Shown here: positions 37,056 to 45,928 of the stretch, piece by piece
Layout of the letters: every line of letters begins with the position of its first letter
Position numbering within the stretch: position 1 is the stretch's first letter
Assembly (NCBI RefSeq): GCF_001902145.1
Contig: NZ_MRST01000020.1
Location: forward strand, 1-64,000
Source of the DNA: Pseudomonas fluorescens
GTDB lineage: Bacteria; Pseudomonadota; Gammaproteobacteria; Pseudomonadales; Pseudomonadaceae
Reading direction: 5' to 3'
DNA length: 64,000 nucleotides
Notes under the pieces: generated by a model
The model's input: the letters and a program-made list of their open reading frames with translations, nothing else
The model's database searches: none
What the model was told of the DNA's origin: nothing
Made by a program: the position numbers and the translations under genes

Positions 37056-38336
37056 TTACTCGGCTTTGGCCTGATGCTTGACGATAACATCCACCAACCG
37101 CTTGGCCAGCGCCGGGTAGTTTTCATCGAAGTGATGCCCGCCCGGCAGCTTCATGGCTTCGCCCACGGCGGTCTTGTCGGTGCAGCCACTCTCGTCGACT
37201 TCTTCGGCGCCGTAGATGCACACGACTTTCTCAGGCGGCAGCTTGGCCATTTCCGGGCCGGTGGCGGCTTCTTTGCCGGCGTTGCCCAGCCAGCCTTCCA
37301 CTTCGATTTCAAAGCTGCCGGTGCGGGCGAAGGCCAGCAGGATGATCGCGTCTACCCGTTGCTGTTCGTTCTCTGGCATACGGTTGTAGATCGCTGGCAA
37401 TACGTCGGCGCCGAACGAGTAACCGGTCAGCACGAAGCGCTTGGTGCCCCACTTTTGCCGGTAGTGTTGCATCAGCTCGGTGAGGTCCTTGGCGCTTTGC
37501 TCCGGCGTCTTGTGCTGCCAGTAGTAGCGCAGGGTGTCGATGCCCACCACCGGGTAGCCGATCTTCGCCATCTCGCCCGCCACGTCGCGGTCCAGGTCGC
37601 GCCAGCCGCCGTCACCGGAGAGGAACAGGGTCACGGTGTCCTTGGCTTGGCCGGCGGGTACTTCCACCACCGGAATCGCCAGGCCGCCGTTGTCCGAACC
37701 GACTAGTTGCTTGCGCAGTTCGTTGTTCAGCACCTGTGGGTAATGAATGTCGTAGTCGCTGATGCTGGTGGTGGCGCGCGGTGTGTCGCGTACGAAACTG
37801 GCGCTTTCATCGTCGGGGTTATCGTTCCACGCCACCAGCCAGCTGCCATGGGCGGCGGTTTTCGGCAGCGGGTCGTTGCAGCCTTCCTGTTTCAGGGCGA
37901 AGCCCACGGAGATGGCGTTGGCCTTGTCGTCGTTCTGGGTGGCCAGCCAGCGCCAGGCGAGTGCGGCGCCAGGGCCGATGCCGCTGACCAGGGTTGCCGG
38001 GCCTTTCAGCTGGGCCAGGGCGCCTTGCAGGGCTTTTTCCTGCAGCGCGCAGTCATCTTTTGGCAGCACCACCTGAACCAGTTGCGCTGAACCGCCTTGG
38101 CTCAGGGCAATCAGTTGGCTGTCGGTCAGGGTTTCGTCGGCCATCACTGCCACGGCCACGCGGGCTTTTGCGTTGCTGGCCGGGGTTACGCGGGTCATTA
38201 CCGAACCGTCGGCCTGGGGCAAGTGCTCCAGGGTCGGCTGCGGGGCAGGGCGGTTCCAGTACCAGAAGCCACCCGCCGCGATCAGCGCGAGCAGCACCAC
38301 TAAGGCCAATACATACCGCCAGGAGCGTCGAATCAT
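37056..38336 (-). CDS. VirJ/AcvB-like periplasmic hydrolase, probable aminoacyl-phosphatidylglycerol hydrolase
   Basis: A 426-residue protein with an N-terminal membrane anchor (about 7-27) and an alpha/beta-hydrolase VirJ domain in the C-terminal half. The nucleophile is serine 307 in LTGYSFGADVLP, with FLSGDGGWRDLD upstream and the likely histidine in LPGGHHFDENY. Its start overlaps the mprF stop by one base. The P. aeruginosa counterpart of this gene pair, PA0919, hydrolyses alanyl-phosphatidylglycerol. The enzyme would thus reverse the product of MprF at the outer face of the inner membrane and allow lipid composition to be adjusted. Confidence 0.87.
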   Translation of the reverse strand: MIRRSWRYVLALVVLLALIAAGGFWYWNRPAPQPTLEHLPQADGSVMTRVTPASNAKARVAVAVMADETLTDSQLIALSQGGSAQLVQVVLPKDDCALQEKALQGALAQLKGPATLVSGIGPGAALAWRWLATQNDDKANAISVGFALKQEGCNDPLPKTAAHGSWLVAWNDNPDDESASFVRDTPRATTSISDYDIHYPQVLNNELRKQLVGSDNGGLAIPVVEVPAGQAKDTVTLFLSGDGGWRDLDRDVAGEMAKIGYPVVGIDTLRYYWQHKTPEQSAKDLTELMQHYRQKWGTKRFVLTGYSFGADVLPAIYNRMPENEQQRVDAIILLAFARTGSFEIEVEGWLGNAGKEAATGPEMAKLPPEKVVCIYGAEEVDESGCTDKTAVGEAMKLPGGHHFDENYPALAKRLVDVIVKHQAKAE

Positions 38337-40978
38337 CAGCGTTTCACCAATCCAGTCAAGCCGCCCGCGATCAGGGCGGCGGTATCGGCCAATGCCACCA
38401 GCGGATCCAGTCCTGCGGGCACGGCCATGTAACGGGGTTCCCAGTCGGGCTGGAACTTGTCTTTGAAGCGGCGCAAACCTTGGAAGTTATACAGTTGCTC
38501 GCCACGGCGGAACACCATCGAGCCCAGGCGCTGGGTCAGCGGCGCGCCACGGCGCGGTTGCAAGCCCGACAACGGCACCATGCCGAGGCTGAAGCGCGCG
38601 TAGTCGTGGCTCTTATAATGTTGAATCAGGCCCACCATCATGAATTCCATGGTCAGCTTGGGCGCGTCCGGGTGGGCACGCATCAGGTCGAGGCTGGCAA
38701 GGTCATGATTGTAGGTTTCGAGCAAATTGGCGAAGGCCACCGGGCGCCCTTCGAAGCGAATGATCGCGATACGAAAGTGCTTGAGGTAGTCATCGCTGAA
38801 ACGGCCCAGGGAGAAGCCCTTTTCCCGCACATTCTTACCGGTAAGCCAGGCATCGGAGATGACTTTTAATTCATCCATCGGCGCCTTGCCCGGGTCGCAG
38901 ATTTCCAGGGACAGGCCGTCCCGGGTGCCACGGTTCCAGGTGTAGCGCAAATCCTTCATTTCTTTGCCCTTGGCTTCCAGGTCAAAGCGTTTGAGGTCGA
39001 CGCGGGCTTCTTCACCCAGCTTGATCGCGGTAAGGCCGATGTCCATGTAGTACGGCAGGTTCTCGGCGCGTACCTGGTAGAACACTGGGCGGGCGTGGTG
39101 GATGTCGCACAGGTCGCGGAACTGCCAGATCATCTCGGCGCGCGGTTGGGTCGGGCCGATCGGGTCGTACAAAGCCACCAGGCTACGCCCGCGACGGGCA
39201 TACATCAGGAAGGCTTCATCGTTGGGGTGAAACAGCAGCGCCTTGTCGCCGGTGAGCGCCAGGCCGCCGTCGGGTTGGGACGAGGCCATCAGGATCTTGC
39301 TGGCGCGCTCCAGTTCTTCCGGGGTCGGCAGGTGGATGACCGGGCGTGCCGTGCGCAGCAGCCAGGTCAGCGACACGATCACCAGCAACACGGCAGCGCC
39401 GAGCAGCGAACGCAAACCACGCGGGGCGTTGGCGTCGAGGGTGAACTGCCACCAGAGTTGATGGCTGTAGGGCACGTCCTGATAGGCAAACAGCAGCAGC
39501 CAGATCGAAGCGCCGAGCACACAGACACTGGCCACCAGGTACAGCGGCGAAAACGGTAACTCGGTCAGGCGACTGGCGCGGTAGAACGAGCGGCGGAAGA
39601 TGGCCAGCAGCACTGCGGTCATGGTCATCAGGCTGGCTTCTTCCCAGTCGAAGCCTTTAAGCAGCGAGAGCAGGGCGCCGACCAGCAGCAACACCATGGT
39701 CAGCATCCAGGCGGCCGACAACCGCCGGCGCAAGCCCTGGGCGAGCAACAGGCACAACACGCCGATCAGGCTGGCACCGAAGTGCGACGCGTCAATCAGA
39801 CGATGGGGAATCAGGAAGCCGATGTTTTCCAGGCGTGAGTCGATCTCTGGCGTGGCGCCGGAAAACAGCAGGACCACGCCGGACAAAAAAACCAGGACGG
39901 CCAATACTGGCGCTGCCAGCCCCGACGCTACCCGCAGGCTTTGCTGGGTCTGGAACAGGCGCTGGGCCTCGTTGACCAGCAGGAATACACAGGCGACCAA
40001 CAGTGGCAGCACCACGTAGATCATGCGGTACAGCAGCAAGGCAGCAGCCAGGGGCGCGGCACCGAGTTTGTCGGCGAAGGCCGCCAGCAGGATCGCTTCG
40101 AATACGCCCACGCCGCCCGGCACATGGCTGAGTACACCAGCGGCCAGGGCCAGCAGGTACACCAACAGGAACGGGCCGAAGGGCGGAGCTTCCGGCAACA
40201 GCAGATACAGCACGGTGGCGGCTGCGGCGACGTCCAGTGCGGTGATGATCAGTTGCAGGAAAGTCAGGCGTCGGCCAGGCAGACGCAGGGTACGGCGCCC
40301 GGCCTTGACCAGCAGGTTGTCGGGGTAGGGTTGCTCCGGCAGGCGGCGGCGATAGATGCCGATGCACAGCAGGGCCGACAATAGCAGCACGGCGCCGGCA
40401 ATGCCGCCGAGCAGGCTTTGCGATAAATGCAGGTAAGTGGAGGCGGCTGGCAAGTTGCTCAACGTGGCCAGCGCGGCCAGCGGCGGCAGCGCACAGCCCA
40501 GGGCCAGGCTGGCGAATACGGTCATGTGCGCCACTTCCGAGGCACCGATGCCATGGCGTGCATATAAACGGTAACGCACCGAACCGCCCGAGAGCATCGA
40601 CAAACCAATGGCGTTGCCGATAGCAAAGGCGGTGAAACCACCCAGGGCCAGGGTCTTGGCGGGTAATTTCACCCCGGCATAGCGTGCGCCGGAAAATTCA
40701 TAACCGAGCAGGATAATGAAGCCTGCGACCGCCGCGGCAAACGCACCGAGCAAGGCTGGCTTGGGCACTTCCAGAATCGAATCATGGAGTGCGTAGAGGT
40801 CCAGCTCCAGCAGCAGGTGTCGGCAGGCGATCAGGGCGATTGCAAACAGCAGGAGCGTCACGGCCAGGCCGATGGGCTGGCGGTACTTGCTCAACAGGTC
40901 CAGCCACCGCAAACGGGTGGGAGTGATCGGTTGTTCTGCTGTGACGGTGTCTTGTGGTTCAGACGAGTTGGCGCGCAT
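38336..40978 (-). CDS. mprF: Phosphatidylglycerol aminoacyltransferase/flippase MprF
   Basis: An integral membrane protein of 880 residues. Residues 1 to about 540 hold roughly 14 membrane segments forming the flippase. The C-terminal cytoplasmic domain (about 560-880) is the GNAT-like synthase, with DKALLFHPNDEAFLMYARRGRSLVALYDPIGP, ENLPYYMDIGLTAIKLGEEARVDL, and FSLGMVPLSGLQPRRGAPL near the end. It uses aminoacyl-tRNA (alanine in P. aeruginosa, lysine in Gram-positive relatives) to modify phosphatidylglycerol and resist cationic peptides. The ATG at 40978 follows GAGGTGA; a TTG lies one codon earlier. The upstream gap to the tRNA terminator (40979-41220) holds no gene. Confidence 0.94.
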   Translation of the reverse strand: MRANSSEPQDTVTAEQPITPTRLRWLDLLSKYRQPIGLAVTLLLFAIALIACRHLLLELDLYALHDSILEVPKPALLGAFAAAVAGFIILLGYEFSGARYAGVKLPAKTLALGGFTAFAIGNAIGLSMLSGGSVRYRLYARHGIGASEVAHMTVFASLALGCALPPLAALATLSNLPAASTYLHLSQSLLGGIAGAVLLLSALLCIGIYRRRLPEQPYPDNLLVKAGRRTLRLPGRRLTFLQLIITALDVAAAATVLYLLLPEAPPFGPFLLVYLLALAAGVLSHVPGGVGVFEAILLAAFADKLGAAPLAAALLLYRMIYVVLPLLVACVFLLVNEAQRLFQTQQSLRVASGLAAPVLAVLVFLSGVVLLFSGATPEIDSRLENIGFLIPHRLIDASHFGASLIGVLCLLLAQGLRRRLSAAWMLTMVLLLVGALLSLLKGFDWEEASLMTMTAVLLAIFRRSFYRASRLTELPFSPLYLVASVCVLGASIWLLLFAYQDVPYSHQLWWQFTLDANAPRGLRSLLGAAVLLVIVSLTWLLRTARPVIHLPTPEELERASKILMASSQPDGGLALTGDKALLFHPNDEAFLMYARRGRSLVALYDPIGPTQPRAEMIWQFRDLCDIHHARPVFYQVRAENLPYYMDIGLTAIKLGEEARVDLKRFDLEAKGKEMKDLRYTWNRGTRDGLSLEICDPGKAPMDELKVISDAWLTGKNVREKGFSLGRFSDDYLKHFRIAIIRFEGRPVAFANLLETYNHDLASLDLMRAHPDAPKLTMEFMMVGLIQHYKSHDYARFSLGMVPLSGLQPRRGAPLTQRLGSMVFRRGEQLYNFQGLRRFKDKFQPDWEPRYMAVPAGLDPLVALADTAALIAGGLTGLVKR

Positions 40979-41220
40979 CAATCACCTCGTGGATTGTGCG
41001 CGACAGGATGGAGGTATCCAGCCAAGTTACCAATCCCTATGGACAAAATAATTACAAATATTAACGCGGATCGCCCGGGGCGGCGACTGCGGCCATTGGT
41101 CGTAGAGGGGTAGCGCTTGAGCATTGAGCATAGTGTGCAATGAGATGGACTCTGCAAACCGTCTACGGTTTCATGAAAGATGCCATGCCATTGTTTCAGA
41201 AGAACTTTTTTGCCAGATAC

Positions 41221-41252
41221 AAAAAAGGCCACTCTTTCGAGTAGCCTTTTTT
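41221..41252 (-). terminator. Terminator of the first tRNA-fMet unit
   Basis: AAAAAAGGC-C-ACTC-TTTC-GAGT-A-GCCTTTTTT, a stem with a TTTC loop and T-runs in both directions, lying seven bases beyond the tRNA 3' end on the minus strand. It is identical to the terminator at 41473-41504. Confidence 0.93.
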
Positions 41253-41258
41253 GATGTT

Positions 41259-41335
<77 letters not shown>

Positions 41336-41347
41336 TCTGTGGGCGGC

Positions 41348-41375
41348 ATTCTACAGCCCAATGCCGGGGTGTCAA
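41348..41375 (-). promoter_or_regulatory. Promoter of tRNA-fMet copy 1
   Basis: On the minus strand TTGACA (41370-41375) and TAGAAT (41348-41353) are 16 bases apart and lie 12 bases before the tRNA 5' end. Confidence 0.85.
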
Positions 41376-41472
41376 CCGTTAATGAGCCGATCGCTGAAAT
41401 AAGCGCTAATTATTCTGAAATCAAGGTGTTGGCCGCATTGTGCAGGTGTACAGGCGCAAAACGGACACGCAC

Positions 41473-41504
41473 AAAAAAGGCCACTCTTTCGAGTAGCCTT
41501 TTTT
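41473..41504 (-). terminator. Terminator of the second tRNA-fMet unit
   Basis: Identical stem-loop and T-runs to 41221-41252, placed six bases beyond the second tRNA's 3' end. Confidence 0.93.
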
Positions 41505-41510
41505 GATGTT

Positions 41511-41587
<77 letters not shown>

Positions 41588-41600
41588 TCTGTGTGTCGGC

Positions 41601-41628
41601 ATTCTACAGAGGAACGCGAGTGTGTCAA
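41601..41628 (-). promoter_or_regulatory. Promoter of tRNA-fMet copy 2
   Basis: TTGACA (41623-41628) and TAGAAT (41601-41606) on the minus strand, 16 bases apart, the same boxes and spacing as in copy 1 although the spacer sequence differs. Confidence 0.85.
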
Positions 41629-41802
41629 CCTGTGAATCGAAGAAAAGCGCTTTTGCTTCAATCGGTTAGCGCTTGATGAGGGGCTTCTTGAGGCCTCGAA
41701 GCCAGGCAGGGCAAGGCTTTCAGCTCTATTGGGATGCTGGATTCGATTGAGAAAATATATTCATCTACGAAATTTCCTACCGCTCAGACAGAAGATTCAA
41801 AC

Positions 41803-41822
41803 TACTGGTGCTATATACAGGG
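41803..41822 (+). promoter_or_regulatory. LexA box upstream of dinB
   Basis: TACTGGTGCTATATACAGGG contains CTG-N10-CAG with an AT-rich core, matching the gammaproteobacterial SOS box. It lies 43 bases before the dinB start and probably overlaps the -10 region (TATATA). The remainder of 41629-41865 holds no gene. Confidence 0.85.
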
Positions 41823-41865
41823 GTGAGTGCGATACTGGCCACCCGTTGGTTAACACCCCGTTTAT

Positions 41866-42924
41866 ATGACGCAGCGCAAAATCATCCACGTCGACTGTGA
41901 TTGCTTCTACGCCGCCATCGAGATGCGCGACGACCCGAGCCTGGCGCAAAAGCCCTTGGCTGTCGGTGGCTCGGCAGATCGACGCGGCGTGATCGCCACC
42001 TGCAATTATGAGGCGCGGGCGTATGGGGTGCGTTCGGCGATGTCGTCACGTCACGCCCTCAAGCTGTGCCCGGACTTGACCATCGTTAAGCCGCGCATGG
42101 ATGCCTATAAAGAAGCATCGAAAGAAATCCAGCTGATTTTCCGCGACTACACCGACTTGATCGAGCCGTTGTCGCTGGATGAGGCTTACCTCGACGTGTC
42201 TGACAGCCCGCATTTTGGCGGCAGCGCCACGCGTATTGCTCAGGACATTCGGCGCCGGGTCTCCAACCAGTTGCATATCACTGTGTCTGCGGGCGTTGCG
42301 CCCAACAAGTTTTTGGCCAAGATCGCCAGCGACTGGAAAAAGCCCAACGGCCTGTTTGTGATCACGCCGGACCAGGTTGAAGACTTTGTCTCGCAGTTGC
42401 GTGTCAGCAAGCTGCATGGCGTGGGCAAGGTCACCGCCGACAAGCTGGCGCGCCTGGGCATCGAAGACTGCCTGCAATTGCGCGATTGGAACAAGCTGGC
42501 GCTGGTGCGCGAATTCGGCAGTTTTGGCGAGCGCCTCTGGAGCCTGGCCCGTGGGATTGATGATCGCATGGTGCAGAACGACAGCCGGCGGCAATCCATC
42601 AGTGTAGAAAATACCTTCGACGTGGACCTGCCCGATCTTTCAAGCTGCCTGGCGAAACTGCCGGAACTGATGGAGACCTTGGCCGGGCGCATGGCGCGTA
42701 TCGACAGCAGCTACCGGGCGGGCAAGCCGTTCGTGAAAGTGAAGTTTCATGACTTTACCCAGACGACGCTGGAGCAGGCCGGGGCAGGGCGGGATCTGGA
42801 GAGTTATGAGCAGTTGATGACCCAGGCGTTCAATCGCGGGGGTAAGCCGGTGCGGTTGCTGGGGATAGGCGTACGGTTGCTGGACCTGAGCGGCGGCAAC
42901 GAACAGCTCGAGTTCTGCTGGTAA
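41866..42924 (+). CDS. dinB: DNA polymerase IV
   Basis: A Y-family translesion polymerase of 352 residues. The first catalytic aspartate is in IIHVDCDCFYAAIEMRDDP, and the other acidic pair is in PLSLDEAYLDVSD. The thumb carries helix-hairpin-helix VSKLHGVGKVTADKLARLGI, and the little-finger domain follows to FTQTTLEQAGAG. The C-terminal clamp-binding tail ends QLEFCW. The ATG at 41866 has no Shine-Dalgarno sequence (upstream ACACCCCGTTTAT), but it gives the normal N-terminus. The LexA box predicts SOS induction. Confidence 0.95.
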   Translation: MTQRKIIHVDCDCFYAAIEMRDDPSLAQKPLAVGGSADRRGVIATCNYEARAYGVRSAMSSRHALKLCPDLTIVKPRMDAYKEASKEIQLIFRDYTDLIEPLSLDEAYLDVSDSPHFGGSATRIAQDIRRRVSNQLHITVSAGVAPNKFLAKIASDWKKPNGLFVITPDQVEDFVSQLRVSKLHGVGKVTADKLARLGIEDCLQLRDWNKLALVREFGSFGERLWSLARGIDDRMVQNDSRRQSISVENTFDVDLPDLSSCLAKLPELMETLAGRMARIDSSYRAGKPFVKVKFHDFTQTTLEQAGAGRDLESYEQLMTQAFNRGGKPVRLLGIGVRLLDLSGGNEQLEFCW

Positions 42925-42938
42925 AAACCGGGTGCCCC

Positions 42939-43040
42939 CTGTAGGAGCGAGCTTGCTCGCGAAGAACGCCAACGATAACGCGTGTTTGCTGAATAAACGC
43001 GGTGCCTGTGCGTTTTTCGCGAGCAAGCTCGCTCCTACAA
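42939..43040. repeat. REP doublet (REPIN), same unit as at 10201 but inverted
   Basis: Inverted GTAGGAGCGAGCTTGCTCGC arms. The spacer read on the minus strand contains GGCACCGCGTTTATTCAGC and CGCGTTATCGTTGGCG, so the whole unit is the reverse orientation of those at 10201, 30455 and 35081. It lies between convergent dinB and the lipoprotein gene. Confidence 0.9.
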
Positions 43041-43053
43041 AAAAGCCTGGGGG

Positions 43054-44007
43054 TCAGCGAGCGCCAGGATCTGCGACGAGTCGCCCCCCATCCTTGGTCA
43101 GCGCCTGCACAAACTCCTGCTGCAACTCCGGATCATTGCGCGTCAGTTCGATCAGGCTTTGTTCCAGCTCGCTGGCTTCTTCTTCCAAGCCCAACTCCGA
43201 CAGGCGCTTGACGCGGTGCACCCACTGGTTCACCTCGTCATCTTCCAGGTCGTCGTAGATCAGGGCATGAGCTTCGAGCAACTTGCTGCGTAGCGTGTTG
43301 CTGACCGCCAGGGTCGAGTCGGTATGCACGTCGTCCTGGCCATCCTCCACACTGATTTTCAGTGTGGTGACGCGGTTCAGGTCCTGCTCGGCAAAGGGGC
43401 TGTCCAACAGGTTCAGGCGCAGTATGCCGTTGCGGTCGGTGGTCAGCTCATGGGTCTGCTTGCCGGCAGTGACTTGTACCGGGCGCTCGCTCCAGGGCAG
43501 GCTCGAATACTCCAGGCGCTTGTCACGCTGGACTTCATCGATAGCCGCCAGGTTCTGTTGCGCACGGCCGTGGGATTGCACGTTCATGAACGGGTTGATG
43601 CCGTCCACGCCATAGCTCAACCAGTCATGGGTCACACTCGTGGGCAGGTTGCCGAGGGCGAAGATATTCACCACGTTGGCACCCACGCCCGCCACCAACG
43701 CCACGGCACCCAAGGGCATCTCATAGAGTTTGCGCCAGGGCTGGTAGGGCGTGTAGCGGTCGTAACGACGGGTGACTTCGAATTCGGTGACCTCGAAGGT
43801 CTTCTGCTCATGAATGCGAACCCGGCGTTGCGGCAGCTCCAGCACTTTAGGTTCGCCTACATCGATCTGCAGGCTGTGGTCGAGCAACTTACGCTCGACC
43901 CGCTCCTCGTGCTCGCTGCGTTGCGACATCTGATTGGCGCAGCCGCTGACCAGCAGGGCGCAGCACAAGGCGGCGCCCCCCAGGGCTCTGGTGTTTCGCT
44001 TGAACAT
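43054..44007 (-). CDS. Predicted lipoprotein of unknown function
   Basis: A 317-residue protein with a lipoprotein signal ending LLVSGC (lipid-modified cysteine 23), so probably attached to the outer membrane. A hydrophobic stretch at about 97-120 (MPLGAVALVAGVGANVVNIFALG) could be a second membrane-associated segment. The C-terminal 100 residues are rich in glutamate, aspartate and leucine and likely helical (DLEDDEVNQWVHRVKRLSELGLEEEA). I recognise no domain. It lies 20 bases after proS on the same strand and may be cotranscribed with it; the function is not predictable. Confidence 0.82.
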   Translation of the reverse strand: MFKRNTRALGGAALCCALLVSGCANQMSQRSEHEERVERKLLDHSLQIDVGEPKVLELPQRRVRIHEQKTFEVTEFEVTRRYDRYTPYQPWRKLYEMPLGAVALVAGVGANVVNIFALGNLPTSVTHDWLSYGVDGINPFMNVQSHGRAQQNLAAIDEVQRDKRLEYSSLPWSERPVQVTAGKQTHELTTDRNGILRLNLLDSPFAEQDLNRVTTLKISVEDGQDDVHTDSTLAVSNTLRSKLLEAHALIYDDLEDDEVNQWVHRVKRLSELGLEEEASELEQSLIELTRNDPELQQEFVQALTKDGGRLVADPGAR

Positions 44008-44027
44008 GACTTCTCTTGATCTGGTTT

Positions 44028-45743
44028 TCAGCGACGAATACGCGCCTGGAGGAAAGACAGCACGTCAGCCACCGGCAACGGTTGGGCTTCGGCTTCGGTC
44101 CGGCTCTTGTATTCCAGATTGCCATCAGCCAGGCCGCGGTCACTGACCACGATCCGGTGCGGGATGCCAATCAGTTCCATGTCGGCGAACTTGATGCCCG
44201 GGCTGGTTTTCTTGTCCCGATCATCGAGCAGCACTTCAAACCCGGCCGCGGTGAGTTCCGCGTACAGTTTGTCGGTGGCTTCGCGTACTTGCTCGGTTTC
44301 ATAGCGCAGTGGCACCAGGGCTACCTGGAACGGCGCCAGCGCGTCACTCCAGATGATGCCTTTCTCGTCGTTGTTCTGCTCGATGGCAGCGGCAACTACT
44401 CGGGATACGCCGATGCCGTAGCAGCCCATGTCCAGGGTGATCGGCTTGCCGTTCTCGCCCAGCACTTCGCATTTCATCGCCTTGCTGTACTTGTTGCCCA
44501 GCTGGAAGATGTGCCCGACTTCGATGCCGCGCTTGATCTCCAGGGTGCCCTTGCCATCCGGGCTTGGGTCGCCGGCCACGACGTTGCGCAGGTCGGCCAC
44601 GGTCGGAACCGGCAGGTCACGCTCCCAGTTCACGCCGAAGTAGTGCTTGTCGTCGATGTTCGCGCCGATACCGAAGTCGCTCATCAGCTCGACCGAACGG
44701 TCGATGATGATCGGCAGTGGCAGGTTCAGCGGGCCCAGGGAGCCAGCACCGGCGCCAATGGCGTCGCGCAGCTCGGCATCGGTGGCCATGACCAGCGGGC
44801 TGGCCACGCCAGGCTGGTTGGCGGCCTTGATTTCGTTGAGCTCGTGGTCGCCACGGATCACCAGGGCGATCAGCTTGCCTTCTTCTTCGGCGCGCACGAT
44901 CAGGGTCTTGATGGTCTTTTCAATCGGCAGATTGAATTTCTCCACCAGGGCCGCGATGGTCTTGGTGTCTGGCGTGTCGACCAGGCGCAGCTCCTCGGTG
45001 GGAGCAGGGCGCGAGGTTTCACGTGGTATGGCTTCGGCCTTCTCGATGTTCGCCGCGTAGTCGGAACCGTTGCTGAACACGATATCGTCTTCGCCGGACT
45101 CGGCCAGCACGTGGAATTCGTGGGAGCCGGCACCGCCGATGGAGCCGTTGTCCGCTTCAACCGGGCGGAACTTCAGGCCCAGGCGCGTGAACACGTTGCA
45201 GTAGGCCTGGTGCATGCGATCGTAGGTCGCTTGCAGGGAAGCCTGGTCGGCGTGGAACGAATAGGCGTCCTTCATGATGAACTCGCGGCCACGCATCAAG
45301 CCGAAGCGCGGGCGGATTTCATCACGGAACTTGGTCTGGATCTGATACAGGTTGAGCGGCAACTGCTTATAGCTGCTCAGTTCGTTGCGCATCAGGTCGG
45401 TGATGACTTCTTCATGGGTCGGGCCGGCGCAGAAATCGCGGCCATGACGGTCTTTAAAGCGCAGCAACTCAGGGCCGTACTCTTCCCAGCGCCCGGATTC
45501 CTGCCACAACTCAGCCGGTTGGGTGCTCGGCATCAACACTTCCAGAGAGCCGGCAGCGTTCATTTCTTCACGAACGATGGCTTCGACCTTGCGCATCACC
45601 TTCAAGCCCATGGGCAACCAGGTGTACAGGCCCGAGGCCAGTTTGCGGATCATGCCGGCGCGCAGCATCAACTGATGGCTGATTACAACCGCGTCGGAAG
45701 GCGTTTCTTTCTGTGTGGCGAGCAAATATTGACTGGTACGCAT
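44028..45743 (-). CDS. proS: Prolyl-tRNA synthetase
   Basis: A class II synthetase of 571 residues charging tRNA-Pro. The start [35 protein letters not shown] is typical. Motif 2 region [26 protein letters not shown] and motif 3 region [19 protein letters not shown] are intact. The insertion (editing) domain of the bacterial type lies between, at about 220-390, and the anticodon-binding domain ends at RIRR. The ATG at 45743 is used; the frame stays open upstream but that part lies antisense to the AmpG-type gene. Confidence 0.97.
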   Translation of the reverse strand: MRTSQYLLATQKETPSDAVVISHQLMLRAGMIRKLASGLYTWLPMGLKVMRKVEAIVREEMNAAGSLEVLMPSTQPAELWQESGRWEEYGPELLRFKDRHGRDFCAGPTHEEVITDLMRNELSSYKQLPLNLYQIQTKFRDEIRPRFGLMRGREFIMKDAYSFHADQASLQATYDRMHQAYCNVFTRLGLKFRPVEADNGSIGGAGSHEFHVLAESGEDDIVFSNGSDYAANIEKAEAIPRETSRPAPTEELRLVDTPDTKTIAALVEKFNLPIEKTIKTLIVRAEEEGKLIALVIRGDHELNEIKAANQPGVASPLVMATDAELRDAIGAGAGSLGPLNLPLPIIIDRSVELMSDFGIGANIDDKHYFGVNWERDLPVPTVADLRNVVAGDPSPDGKGTLEIKRGIEVGHIFQLGNKYSKAMKCEVLGENGKPITLDMGCYGIGVSRVVAAAIEQNNDEKGIIWSDALAPFQVALVPLRYETEQVREATDKLYAELTAAGFEVLLDDRDKKTSPGIKFADMELIGIPHRIVVSDRGLADGNLEYKSRTEAEAQPLPVADVLSFLQARIRR

Positions 45744-45835
45744 GGTAGGCCGTTGTCGGTTGCTTGGACTTGAAATGACTTGGGATTGTACGGGCGCAGA
45801 GTGCTGGAGTACAGGTATCAGAATGCAGAGGGGTC

Positions 45836-45924
45836 TGTGGGAGCGGGCTTGCTCGCGAATGCGGCGTGTCAGCCTCCGAGTCTTGGACTGACCCACCGCA
45901 TTCGCGAGCAAGCCCGCTCCCACA
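45836..45924. repeat. REP doublet of the TGTGGGAGCGGGCTTGCTCGCGAA type
   Basis: Inverted arms TGTGGGAGCGGGCTTGCTCG (45836-45855) and complement (45905-45924) flank a spacer with GCGGCGTGTCAG and CTGACCCACCGC. It lies between the ampG-type gene and proS. Confidence 0.88.
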
Positions 45925-45928
45925 TGTA

